Origin: Candidatus Binatia bacterium
GTDB lineage: Bacteria; Desulfobacterota; Binatia; Bin18
Direction of reading: 5' to 3'
Assembly (NCBI GenBank): GCA_951812575.1
Contig: OX638322.1
Coordinates: 3,724,501-3,788,500, forward strand
Length of the DNA: 64,000 nt
In this document: in pieces, positions 49,698 through 57,187 of the stretch
Numbering within the stretch: position 1 is the stretch's first letter
Layout: each line of letters starts with the position of its first letter
The notes under the pieces: model-generated
The model's input: only the letters and a program-made list of their open reading frames with translations
Database searches by the model: none
Told to the model about the DNA's origin: nothing
Made by a program: the position numbers and the translations under genes

Positions 49698-50530
49698 CTT
49701 ACGAGCAGATTTTATACGACACTCAGGACGGTATTACGACGATTACGCTGAATCGACCGGAGAAGCTCAACGCCTGGACAAACGTGCTGGAGCAGGAAGT
49801 CCGCCACGCCATGACCGAGGCGACAACCGATGCGGCCATCCGGGTGATTATTCTCACCGGCGCCGGACGGGGGTTTTGCGCCGGAGCGGATATGTCTCTG
49901 CTGAACGCGGTCCGAGAGCGGTCCGAAACTACAGCGGCGACCGAGAGCCCGGTGGCCTTTCCCGGACCGGTCCCGGGCGGGCTCGATCTGCCCCAGGCAT
50001 TCTCCTATCGCTACGCGTATTTCCCCACCGTACCGAAGCCCATCATCGCGGCCATCAACGGGCCGGTCGCTGGCTTGGGGCTGATCCTCTCTCTGTACGC
50101 CGACCTCCGCTTTGCGTCGGATACGGCGGTCTTCACCACGGCCTTCTCGCGGCGCGGGCTCATTGCCGAACACGGGGTTGATTGGATTTTGCCGCGGGTG
50201 GTCGGTCTGCCGAACGCTCTGGATTTGATGCTCTCGGCCCGAAAAATAACCGCCCAGGAAGCCCTTCAAATGGGTCTGGTGAATCGCCTCTATCCGGCTG
50301 ACTCTTTTATGTCGGAAGTCCGGGACTATGCGCTTGAGCTGGCAACGATGGTGTCGCCGCGTTCCATGCGGATCATGAAATCTCAGCTCTTTCGAGCTCA
50401 GGATGTTGATTTCGCGACCTCGCTGCAGGCCGGCCTGACCGAGATGAGCGCGAGTTTCGGCAGCGAAGACTTTAAGGAAGGGGTGGCCCATTTTGTAGAA
50501 AAACGACGGCCCGAGTTTTCCGGCAAATAG
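49694..50530 (+). CDS. Enoyl-CoA hydratase/isomerase family protein
   Basis: A 278-residue crotonase. Seen are ITLNRPEKLNAWTNVLEQEV, oxyanion-loop GAGRGFCAGADMSLLN, the second oxyanion/active-site helix AAINGPVAGLGLILSLYADLRFAS and the Glu region FSRRGLIAEHGVDWILPRVVG, then ALDLMLSARKITAQEALQMGLVNRLYP. The AEHG glutamate is present; the first catalytic Glu of archetypal hydratases is replaced in AGLGL, so isomerase or other crotonase activity is possible. It is coupled to the GFA gene and followed by a MOSC gene. Confidence 0.88.
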   Translation: MTYEQILYDTQDGITTITLNRPEKLNAWTNVLEQEVRHAMTEATTDAAIRVIILTGAGRGFCAGADMSLLNAVRERSETTAATESPVAFPGPVPGGLDLPQAFSYRYAYFPTVPKPIIAAINGPVAGLGLILSLYADLRFASDTAVFTTAFSRRGLIAEHGVDWILPRVVGLPNALDLMLSARKITAQEALQMGLVNRLYPADSFMSEVRDYALELATMVSPRSMRIMKSQLFRAQDVDFATSLQAGLTEMSASFGSEDFKEGVAHFVEKRRPEFSGK

Positions 50531-50571
50531 GGCGCCCACAGAGAATGTCATCAGAGTCCACGGAGGATGCT

Positions 50572-51432
50572 ATGCGAGTCGGGACGGTCAAACAGATCTG
50601 GCGCTATCCGTTCAAGAGCATGCTGGGCGAACTGCTGGAGCAGACCGAGGTCAGCCCCCAGGGTGTGGTGGGAGATCGGGGCTGGGCAGTGCGGGACGAG
50701 GTCCGGGGGGGAATTACGAGCGCCAAAAAAATTCCAACTTTGATGCACTGCCAGGCGCGCTATCCAGACAGCCCGACCAAAGAACAGATAGGCCCGGCTG
50801 AAATTACCGTTCCGGATGGCACGACCTTCTTGTCCAACGATCCGGATGCCGCAGCCCAGCTCAGTCAGGCTTTGGACCATCAGGTTTCCATCTGGCCGAT
50901 TCAGCCTGCCGAAAACCTTGAACACTATCGACGCGGCAAGCCGACGCACAGCAATCCGGCAGAAGAGTTACGAAGCCTCCTCGGTTTGGAGCCCGACGAA
51001 CCTCTACCGGATTTATCCATCTTTCCCAAAGAGATTCTGCAATACGCCTCGCCGCCGGGCACCTATTTCGACGCCTTCCCGCTGCTGCTGGTGACCGAGG
51101 CGTCGCTGCAGCAGCTGCGATCCCTGAGCCCGGCTTCGCAGATTGACGCCCGGCGCTTTCGCCCCAATTTTTTGATTGAGACCGAGGAGGCGAGCGGTTT
51201 TGTTGAGACCTCGTGGCCGGGCAAACAGCTCTGCATCGGGAATATGACCCTCGACATAACGATGAACTGTCTGCGCTGCGTGATGACAACCCTCGGCTGC
51301 GCAAACCTGCCCAAAGACCCCAAGATCATGCGCACCCTGGTACGGGAGGCCAACCAGAATTTTGGGGTCTATGCCACGGTGCAAACCCCCGGGCAGGTCG
51401 CGGTTGGTGACCTGGTCGAGATTTTAACGTAG
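50572..51432 (+). CDS. MOSC-domain protein
   Basis: A 286-residue MOSC protein with an N-terminal beta-barrel (VGTVKQIWRYPFKSMLGELLEQTEVSPQGVVGDRGWAVRD) and the MOSC part ending with the conserved Cys in MTLDITMNCLRCVMTTLGC. That Cys would bind a molybdenum cofactor or sulfur. Relatives include YcbX/mARC-like enzymes that reduce N-hydroxylated compounds and sulfur carriers. I use the ATG with GGAGGATGCT upstream. An amidoxime-reducing role would suit the nitrogen-rich context, but that is inference. Confidence 0.88.
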   Translation: MRVGTVKQIWRYPFKSMLGELLEQTEVSPQGVVGDRGWAVRDEVRGGITSAKKIPTLMHCQARYPDSPTKEQIGPAEITVPDGTTFLSNDPDAAAQLSQALDHQVSIWPIQPAENLEHYRRGKPTHSNPAEELRSLLGLEPDEPLPDLSIFPKEILQYASPPGTYFDAFPLLLVTEASLQQLRSLSPASQIDARRFRPNFLIETEEASGFVETSWPGKQLCIGNMTLDITMNCLRCVMTTLGCANLPKDPKIMRTLVREANQNFGVYATVQTPGQVAVGDLVEILT

Positions 51433-51449
51433 CCCTCATCGCCGAATGT

Positions 51450-51490
51450 CCCCTCTTGGGAGGGGTGGCCCGTAGGGCCGGGGTGGGTTC
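51450..51490. repeat. GC-rich palindromic repeat (family D, partial)
   Basis: CCCCTCTTGGGAGGGG followed by GGCCGGGGTGGGTTC: the right half of the family D unit, between the convergent MOSC and LLM genes. Confidence 0.65.
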
Positions 51491-51512
51491 GGCCCTACGA
51501 GTACGCTCTTCC

Positions 51513-52589
51513 TTAATACCGCGCCATGACCTTGTCTTTAAAATCGGTCAGCACTTTGCGGGCGCTGGCCATCGGGGGGAGCAGACTGACTTCTTTGAGT
51601 CCGTTTTTCTCCGCGGCGCGCAGCTTGTCAAGAATCTCGTCCGGCGTGCCCACGATGCACGAGCCCTCAATGGCTTTGGGCGTGATGAAGCGCCGCTCCT
51701 CGGGCATCAGAAACGTGCAGTGGCCGTTGTGAATCTGGAGATAGCGTTTCTCCGCCGGGGTCTCCATTCTTTTCACATAGGCGCAGTATTCGTCCCAAAT
51801 ATCGTGGATGGACGGAGGAATCATCTCTTCCTTGCCGGTGAACTCGTAGATTTCGTAGGCAAAATGCAGGACCGCCGACACCCATGAGCCGCATTCGTCT
51901 ATGACCCGCTCCGAGGTGAGATCCTCGCCCGGCTCCAGCACAACAACAGAGGTGAGCGAGACGGTATGATAGTCGCTCAGGTCTCGACCCACTCTGGCGG
52001 CCCCCTGACCCACATAGTCCATATTCAGATTCAGGACGGCCTCTTGCTCGTTCAACACCGAGATCAGACCATCCCCAAATTCGCCTGCGGCTTTGAGGGC
52101 GAGCGGCCCATTGGCCGCCACTATGATGGGAATGGGATGCTCCAGGTCGATGAACTTCAGGTCCTGGTGCAAAAACTGGATGGTCCGCGTGGTGTCATTG
52201 AAGGTGTACTCGACCTCTTCGCCTTGCAGAAGAGTCCGCAGGACGCGCAGGTACTCGCGGAAGTCGCGGATTTTCATGGGATTCATGCCCATGACGCGCA
52301 TGGCGGTATGTCCCGTCCCGATGCCGAGAAAGGCGCGGCCCGGCGCAAGCCGATTGACCGACGCGATAGAGTGGGCGGTGACCGGAGCGATCCGGGTTCC
52401 GGGGATGGCGACGCCGGTGCCGAGTTTAATCCGTGAGGTGTTTTGCGCCGCCACGGCCAGCGTGGCGTAGCAGTCGGACCAGATCATCTGGGAATCGGGC
52501 ACCCAGGCCCGGTCATAGCCCAGGTCTTCGGCAAATTTAATGAGCTGCCAGTCTCCGATATTAGTTGCCACCGTGACGCTGAACTCCAT
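51513..52589 (-). CDS. LLM-class F420-dependent-type oxidoreductase
   Basis: A 358-residue LLM protein closer to the F420-dependent (Mer-like) branch: MEFSVTVATNIGDWQLIKFAEDLGYDRAWVPDSQMIWSDCYATLA, IKLGTGVAIPGTRIAPVTAHSIASVNRLAPGRAFLGIGTGHTAM and a C-terminal IVGTPDEILDKLRAAEKNGLKEVSLLP. The start follows TAAGGAGGAGGCC (complement strand); the longer upstream frame lacks support. It is alone on this strand, facing the MITE. Its cofactor cannot be proved without F420 biosynthesis genes in view. Confidence 0.88.
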   Translation of the reverse strand: MEFSVTVATNIGDWQLIKFAEDLGYDRAWVPDSQMIWSDCYATLAVAAQNTSRIKLGTGVAIPGTRIAPVTAHSIASVNRLAPGRAFLGIGTGHTAMRVMGMNPMKIRDFREYLRVLRTLLQGEEVEYTFNDTTRTIQFLHQDLKFIDLEHPIPIIVAANGPLALKAAGEFGDGLISVLNEQEAVLNLNMDYVGQGAARVGRDLSDYHTVSLTSVVVLEPGEDLTSERVIDECGSWVSAVLHFAYEIYEFTGKEEMIPPSIHDIWDEYCAYVKRMETPAEKRYLQIHNGHCTFLMPEERRFITPKAIEGSCIVGTPDEILDKLRAAEKNGLKEVSLLPPMASARKVLTDFKDKVMARY

Positions 52590-52941
52590 GGCCTCCTCCT
52601 TAAGCGGGAAAAATTCTCTTGGGGACCACCGGAGGCATACCATACCGGGGTGTCTTTCGCCATGTCCAGAGCCGTGCGGTACTGGTTCAGTTTGCTTCTT
52701 CCCCCTCACCCCAGCCCTCTCCCTCCAGGGGAGAGGGGGCCAAAAATTCCCTCCCCCCGCTGGGGGGAGGGCCAGGGAGGGGGGCGCTCTGCCGGCAGAG
52801 AGAGGGGGCGATGTGAAACTGAACCACTACCAGCCGTGCGAAACAATTGACAAACGGTAGGACTGAATGAGACAACCGCCTACAGGGCTGGCCGGAGGAG
52901 AGGAGAACGAGAGACCGGTGTCAGGCGAAGGGAGTCGTCAA
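52590..52941. other. Non-coding stretch with a MITE
   Basis: Between the LLM start and the FAD dehydrogenase. It holds the 154-bp MITE at 52678-52831 and otherwise no gene-like signal. Confidence 0.7.
52678..52831. mobile_element. 154-bp MITE with 8-bp target duplication, related to the 288-bp MITE
   Basis: Left end GGTACTGGTTCAGTTT (52678-52693) and right end reverse complement GGTAGTGGTTCAGTTT (52816-52831) match at 15 of 16 bases. The flanking 8-mer AGCCGTGC is identical on both sides (52670-52677 and 52832-52839). The ends share GGTAGTG and CAGTTT with the MITE at 4532-4819. Inside is a family A hairpin repeat, so a repeat seems to ride in the element. No coding capacity. Confidence 0.88.
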
Positions 52942-54087
52942 ATGGAAAGCTGCGATTTTCTCATTATTGGAGCTGGTATAGCCGGAGCGTCGGTTGCCTT
53001 TGAGCTGGCTCCACACGGTCGGGTCATTGTCCTTGAGCGCGAAGCGGTGCCCGGTCATCATTCGACCGGCCGGTCAGCCGCCGTCTTAACCCAGAACTAC
53101 GGCAACTCCATTATTCGTCGTCTCACCCTGGCGACCCGCCCTTTTTTGGAACACCCGCCGGACGGGTTTACCGAATACCCGCTGACCGCTCCCCGCCAGA
53201 TGCTGTGGATCGCGCGCGAAGATCAAAAGGCCGGTCTGGAGGCAACGCTTGGTGAGGCGCAGCGGCTGGTCCCCACTATTCGTGCGGTTGAGCCCGCAGA
53301 GGCATACACTCTCTGTTCCGCCTTGCGAAGCGGCTATGCCGCCTATGCCATATTGGAGCCCCACGCCTTGGACCTGGATGTGCATGCTATCCACCAGGGT
53401 TTCTTGCGGGGATTAAGAAATCGAGGCGGAACGGTGGTCACAAACGCCGAAGTGGTCCGGTTTCAACAGACGGACGCGAGCTGGGAGGTCCATACGCCTG
53501 ACCAGCAGTACGCTGCTGCGGTCGTGGTGAATGCGGCTGGTGCGTGGTGCGATGTCATTGGCCAGTTGGCAGGAGCGCGGCCAGTCGGCCTGGTGCCGAA
53601 ACGCCGCACGGCCTTTACCTGTCATGGCCCGGCTGGGGTATCGCCGGAAGAGCTCGCGGCTTGGCCGGTTATCATAGATAGCGATGAGGAATTCTATTTT
53701 AAGCCTGAGTCCGGCGGCATTCTTGCCTCTCCCGCGGATGAAACCCCGATGGAGCCGTGTGACGTGTTCCCGGACGACTACGATGTGGCGGTTGCCATAG
53801 ACCGTATTCAAAAAGCAACGACCTTATCCATTGCCCATATCAATCGCAGATGGGCCGGATTACGCAGCTTTGTCCCGGATAAAACACCAGTCGTGGGCAT
53901 GGATAGCGAATGCGCCGGATTTTTCTGGTTAGCCGGGCAGGGCGGTTATGGCATCCAGACCTCGTCTGCGATGGGCCGTACGGCGGCCAGCCTGATAGTA
54001 AACCAGCATTTACCTCAGGACTTAACCGATATGGGGCTCACGCCTGAGGACCTGGCGCCGATTCGGGTACAAGCGGAAAGAGACTGA
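52942..54087 (+). CDS. FAD-dependent D-amino-acid dehydrogenase, D-arginine dehydrogenase-like
   Basis: A 381-residue DAO-superfamily flavoprotein. FAD-binding: FLIIGAGIAGASVAFELA, then VIVLEREAVPGHHSTGRSAA, VVNAAGAWCD and the C-terminal GFFWLAGQGGYGIQTSSAMG. These blocks match, as I recall it, Pseudomonas D-arginine dehydrogenase (DauA) closely, including PKRRxAF and WAGLRSFVPD. It would oxidise D-amino acids to imino acids, passing electrons to a quinone or carrier rather than O2. The next gene, 9 bp on, encodes a Tat-exported binding protein, so the substrate may be imported from outside. RidA elsewhere in the window could hydrolyse the imine product. Confidence 0.85.
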   Translation: MESCDFLIIGAGIAGASVAFELAPHGRVIVLEREAVPGHHSTGRSAAVLTQNYGNSIIRRLTLATRPFLEHPPDGFTEYPLTAPRQMLWIAREDQKAGLEATLGEAQRLVPTIRAVEPAEAYTLCSALRSGYAAYAILEPHALDLDVHAIHQGFLRGLRNRGGTVVTNAEVVRFQQTDASWEVHTPDQQYAAAVVVNAAGAWCDVIGQLAGARPVGLVPKRRTAFTCHGPAGVSPEELAAWPVIIDSDEEFYFKPESGGILASPADETPMEPCDVFPDDYDVAVAIDRIQKATTLSIAHINRRWAGLRSFVPDKTPVVGMDSECAGFFWLAGQGGYGIQTSSAMGRTAASLIVNQHLPQDLTDMGLTPEDLAPIRVQAERD

Positions 54088-54096
54088 GGAGGACAG

Positions 54097-55308
54097 GTGC
54101 GGAAGAAGGACAAGCGAATACAGAGACGGGACGCACTGAAATGGATTGCCGCCTCAGGTGCCGCAGCGTTCCTGGGGCGCTCCACATTTGTATCGCCGGT
54201 CTTTGCCCGAGATCAGAATATAGAGCAGACCGTCCGTATTGGAGCCCTCATCCCCCTCACCGGAGATGCGGATGCGTACGCCCGGCAGATGCGTCTTGGC
54301 ATTGACACCGCGGTCGCCGAGATCAATGGAAACGGCGGGGTCCTGGGCCGAAAGATAGCCGTCGAATACCGTGACTCGGAGACGACTCCGGCAGTCCTGC
54401 CCGAGCGCTGTCGGGAGTTGATTGACGAGTGGGGGGCGATTGCTCTGATCGGACCCTGGGCCGCGGCCGGGCGGAAGTATGCGGCCCGTTTTCTCTCCGA
54501 GCGCAACATTCCCCTGGTGAATGCGAGCAATCACGCGGGCGGCTTTTGTTCGCCCGTCCTGTTTTCTCTGGGCCCGACCACGAGTCAGGATGGCCATGCC
54601 CTCGTCGGCTACCTGGATGAAGAAGAGCAGATCAAAGATTATTTCATGCTGGGCTCGTATCCCAGTTGGCAAAACACGATGTTCCGCCAACTGCGCCTTC
54701 CGATGTACCAGCGTGGCCACCACGTCCACGGTCAGGCCCTGACCGCGACTGGGGAGCAGCAATTCCGGCCCATCATCCGTTGGATTCAGGAGACGAATAC
54801 GGCCTCGGTGTTGTTTTGCGTAATGCGCAAGCACGGTCAAGAATTTCTGCATCAAGCCAGTGAACTCGGTCTGCTGAACAACCTCACCGTCGGTTGGATC
54901 GGGTTTAACGACACTCTGGTTGACGGGCTCACACCCGAAGAGCTGGAACGGATTGTGACCACGAGTCCGTTTGTCGCGAGTGATCCTGAAGGCGGTGTGC
55001 CCGATTTCGTTGCGCGCGTCCGTCTCCAGCACGGCGGACCCATACCCGTCGGCTACCATACCCTGACGCACTATAACGCCGTGAAGGCGCTCAAGGCGGC
55101 TTGGGAAAAAAGTGGAGAGGTCAGTGCCGAAGCGGCACTGACCGGGCTGCGCGGGCTGAGATTCGAGTCGCCCATAGGTCCGGTCAGCATAGACCCGGAG
55201 AGCCAGCATGCGACCATGCCTATTGTGGTTGCCCGCGGCAGCAAGGAGGGGCTACAGGTCGTCAAAAGACTGGGTCCTATTGACCCCGCTCCGGGTTGCA
55301 GTATCTGA
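54097..55308 (+). CDS. Tat-exported ABC transporter substrate-binding protein (amide/urea/branched-chain type)
   Basis: A 403-residue periplasmic binding protein of the Peripla_BP_6 type. The N-terminus has a twin-arginine signal, RIQRRDALKWIAASGAAAFLG, cut after a VFARD-like site. The mature part opens TVRIGALIPLTGDADAYARQMRLGIDTAVAEINGNGGVLGRKI, as in urea/amide (AmiC, UrtA) and branched-chain amino acid binding proteins. Start is GTG with GAGGAGGACAG upstream. It is tightly linked to the D-arginine-dehydrogenase-like gene, so its ligand may be a D-amino acid or amide (inference). Permease genes are not adjacent. Confidence 0.87.
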   Translation: MRKKDKRIQRRDALKWIAASGAAAFLGRSTFVSPVFARDQNIEQTVRIGALIPLTGDADAYARQMRLGIDTAVAEINGNGGVLGRKIAVEYRDSETTPAVLPERCRELIDEWGAIALIGPWAAAGRKYAARFLSERNIPLVNASNHAGGFCSPVLFSLGPTTSQDGHALVGYLDEEEQIKDYFMLGSYPSWQNTMFRQLRLPMYQRGHHVHGQALTATGEQQFRPIIRWIQETNTASVLFCVMRKHGQEFLHQASELGLLNNLTVGWIGFNDTLVDGLTPEELERIVTTSPFVASDPEGGVPDFVARVRLQHGGPIPVGYHTLTHYNAVKALKAAWEKSGEVSAEAALTGLRGLRFESPIGPVSIDPESQHATMPIVVARGSKEGLQVVKRLGPIDPAPGCSI

Positions 55309-55322
55309 ATGCGGAGAAATGT

Positions 55323-55817
55323 ATGTCTGACTTAGAACCGCTAGTTCCGAAAAAATTCTTCCGTTGGTATAGCTGGCTCATCATGCTCGGACTCCTGGGC
55401 GCGTGCGCTCCGCGACCGCAAGGCGACCTTGCGGCGCTGCGGCGGACTGAAATCCCGAGCAGCATCACAGACGCGCGCGGTCGAGCCGTCTCAAGTCGGG
55501 CGCTGAAAGCCTATAAAACCTCTCAAGTCCGTACAATCGAAAAGCAATATGCAACGGCTGACCATGCTCTATCGCAACTGCCGGGAGTTGTGGCGGTTCG
55601 GCCCGGCTACGGGGTTGTGTATGTCTACACTAGTCGGCCAGCGGAACTGCCGGGGGAATTTGAGGGGACCCCTATCAGAGCCTTACCGCCGGAATTCATG
55701 AATGGTATCTCCGAAGAATGGGTGACGCCGGATCAGCTTCCACAAAGAGGAAACGTGTCCTCCAATAGAGACGAGAGGCTGGACACGTTTCCTCTTTCAC
55801 CCGGTCAGGGCGATTAA
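55323..55817 (+). CDS. Putative lipoprotein of unknown function
   Basis: A 164-residue protein with a lipoprotein signal: KKFFRWYSWLIMLGLLGAC, lipobox LGAC, Cys at about residue 28. The mature part has a VVAVRPGYGVVYVYTS strand and ends in a low-complexity tail. RBS GGAGAAATGT precedes the ATG. The last 30 codons overlap a 17-bp inverted repeat (55744-55797), so the tail is partly hairpin DNA. Unknown family. Confidence 0.65.
   Translation: MSDLEPLVPKKFFRWYSWLIMLGLLGACAPRPQGDLAALRRTEIPSSITDARGRAVSSRALKAYKTSQVRTIEKQYATADHALSQLPGVVAVRPGYGVVYVYTSRPAELPGEFEGTPIRALPPEFMNGISEEWVTPDQLPQRGNVSSNRDERLDTFPLSPGQGD
55744..55797. repeat. Perfect 17-bp inverted repeat (hairpin) inside the lipoprotein gene end
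   Basis: AAAGAGGAAACGTGTCC (55744-55760) and its exact complement GGACACGTTTCCTCTTT (55781-55797), 20-nt loop. The right arm recurs at 57102-57118 without its partner. A hairpin of this strength near a gene end suggests a terminator, but there is no clean U-run. Confidence 0.75.
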
Positions 55818-55842
55818 CAGCACAAGCAGAAGGAGAACGTCT

Positions 55843-56622
55843 ATGGCTGAATATGTCAGTGTTGCAGAAGCAAGAAAGCAATCCGGGATGCGGATTGTCC
55901 TGGGCCAAGGCATTCCCGGCCCATGGGCGGAAGGGATTCGAGGCATTCTGGACGTGAAGAAGATTCCGTACACGCGCGGGCTGTTTGAGATCGGCTCCGA
56001 CCATGCCGACCTGATTGCCTGGACGGCGCAGGCCTCCGCACCGGCGATTGCCTGGAATGATGAACTCCCGAAATCAAACTGGGCCGAGCAACTCTATCTG
56101 GCGGAACGCATCCAACCCGAGCCGGCGCTCATTCCGGCCAATCAAGCCGACCGGATCAAAATGTTCGGCTATGCAAGTGAACTATGCGGCATGCACGGCT
56201 TTGGCTGGAGTCGGCGCTTGATGATGGTCCATCAGGGTCTGTCCACACCCGACCTACCGGAAGAGCAGCGGGCTTTTTTCCAAGCCTTTGGCGCAAAATA
56301 CGGCTACTCGCCCGAGGCCGCGGAAGCGGCTCCCGCACGGGTGATCGCAATCCTGAACGCCCTGAGCAGCCTGCTTGAAGAACAACAGACCCAGGGCAGT
56401 CGCTATTTTATTGGCAACACACTTTCAGCCCTGGACATTTATTGGGCCGGCTTCTCTCACCTGATTGAGCCCTTGCCGCCTGAGGAGTGCCCGATGCTCG
56501 AAGACTTCCGTCCGCTCTACCAGAACCATGATCCCGGCGTGGCCGCGGCGGCCACGCCGATACTCATGGATCACCGGTATTTTATTTACGCGGAGCACCT
56601 GGGCCTGCCCATGGATTTGTAG
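55843..56622 (+). CDS. Glutathione S-transferase-like protein (paralogue of 31490)
   Basis: A 259-residue protein. The N-terminal thioredoxin-like half reads MRIVLGQGIPGPWAEGIRGILDVKKIPYTRGLFEIG, with ASAPAIAWNDELPKSNWAEQLYLAERI including the cis-Pro turn. The C-terminal helical half ends MDHRYFIYAEHLGLPMDL. It shares the PxPWxEGI and EHxxxPM pattern with the gene at 31490. The two hairpins at 55744 and 56678 flank it. Its substrate cannot be named. Confidence 0.75.
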   Translation: MAEYVSVAEARKQSGMRIVLGQGIPGPWAEGIRGILDVKKIPYTRGLFEIGSDHADLIAWTAQASAPAIAWNDELPKSNWAEQLYLAERIQPEPALIPANQADRIKMFGYASELCGMHGFGWSRRLMMVHQGLSTPDLPEEQRAFFQAFGAKYGYSPEAAEAAPARVIAILNALSSLLEEQQTQGSRYFIGNTLSALDIYWAGFSHLIEPLPPEECPMLEDFRPLYQNHDPGVAAAATPILMDHRYFIYAEHLGLPMDL

Positions 56623-56637
56623 GGTCCGTTTCCAGCT

Positions 56638-56677
56638 CCCTCGCCCCTTGAGGGGAGAGGGCTGGGGTGAGGGGTGG
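56638..56677. repeat. Intergenic hairpin repeat (family A)
   Basis: CTCCCTCGCCCCTTGAGGGG followed by AGAGGGCTGGGGTGAGGGG, directly after the GST-like gene and just before a second hairpin. Confidence 0.6.
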
Positions 56678-56720
56678 CAGAAGATTCAATCGAACTCAGC
56701 AAGGGAGGTTGAATCTTCTG
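56678..56720. repeat. Perfect 12-bp inverted repeat
   Basis: CAGAAGATTCAA (56678-56689) and TTGAATCTTCTG (56709-56720) with a 19-nt loop. Similar in design to the 17-bp hairpin at 55744, on the other side of the GST-like gene. Confidence 0.65.
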
Positions 56721-56758
56721 CGGGAGCCGACTAGGCTCGACCGACTAGAGGACAGGCC

Positions 56759-57079
56759 ATGAGCCAAACGCTGATTAACACCCTCCGCTTTGCTGACCGT
56801 CTCAAGGAGGCCGGGTTTGCTGGGGCGCAGGCCGAAGCCCTTGCCCGAGTCCTTGGCGATGAGTTGACTGAGCAACTCCCGTCTAAGTCTGATTTTATAG
56901 CCCTGGAGGCCAAGTTCGATGGGCTGGAGGCCAAGTTCGATGGGCTGGAGGCCAAGTTCGATGCCTTAGAGGCCAAGTTCGATGGACTGCGGTTCACCCT
57001 CAATATTGTGCTGGTGTTGGTCGGGCTGCTCGTGGCGCTCGGGCTGGTCGGACCGGTCTCGAAGCTGCTTGGCTCTTAA
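56759..57079 (+). CDS. Small coiled-coil membrane protein, DUF1640-like
   Basis: A 106-residue protein. The N-terminal TLRFADRLKEAGFAGAQAEALARVLGDEL is the DUF1640 pattern, linked in eukaryotes to mitochondrial CCDC90/MCUR1-like proteins. Four heptads LEAKFDG are encoded by 21-bp tandem units (56903-56986), followed by a C-terminal membrane segment (FTLNIVLVLVGLLVALGLVG). It may anchor a coiled coil at the inner membrane. Heptad number is probably variable between strains because the DNA units are nearly identical. Confidence 0.75.
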   Translation: MSQTLINTLRFADRLKEAGFAGAQAEALARVLGDELTEQLPSKSDFIALEAKFDGLEAKFDGLEAKFDALEAKFDGLRFTLNIVLVLVGLLVALGLVGPVSKLLGS

Positions 57080-57155
57080 AGTCTTGATCTACTTCTGCTG
57101 AGGACACGTTTCCTCTTTCCCTCCCAAGAGAGGATGGGTTCTGCGACGGGGGGGG

Positions 57156-57183
57156 GTAGGGGCAATTCATGAATTGCCCCTAC
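57156..57183. repeat. 28-bp self-complementary palindrome (family C)
   Basis: GTAGGGGCAATTCA joined to TGAATTGCCCCTAC, immediately after the SMP-30 gene's end. It differs from the copy at 45608 by a paired change (C-G to A-T) in the stem. Confidence 0.75.
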
Positions 57184-57187
57184 AGGT

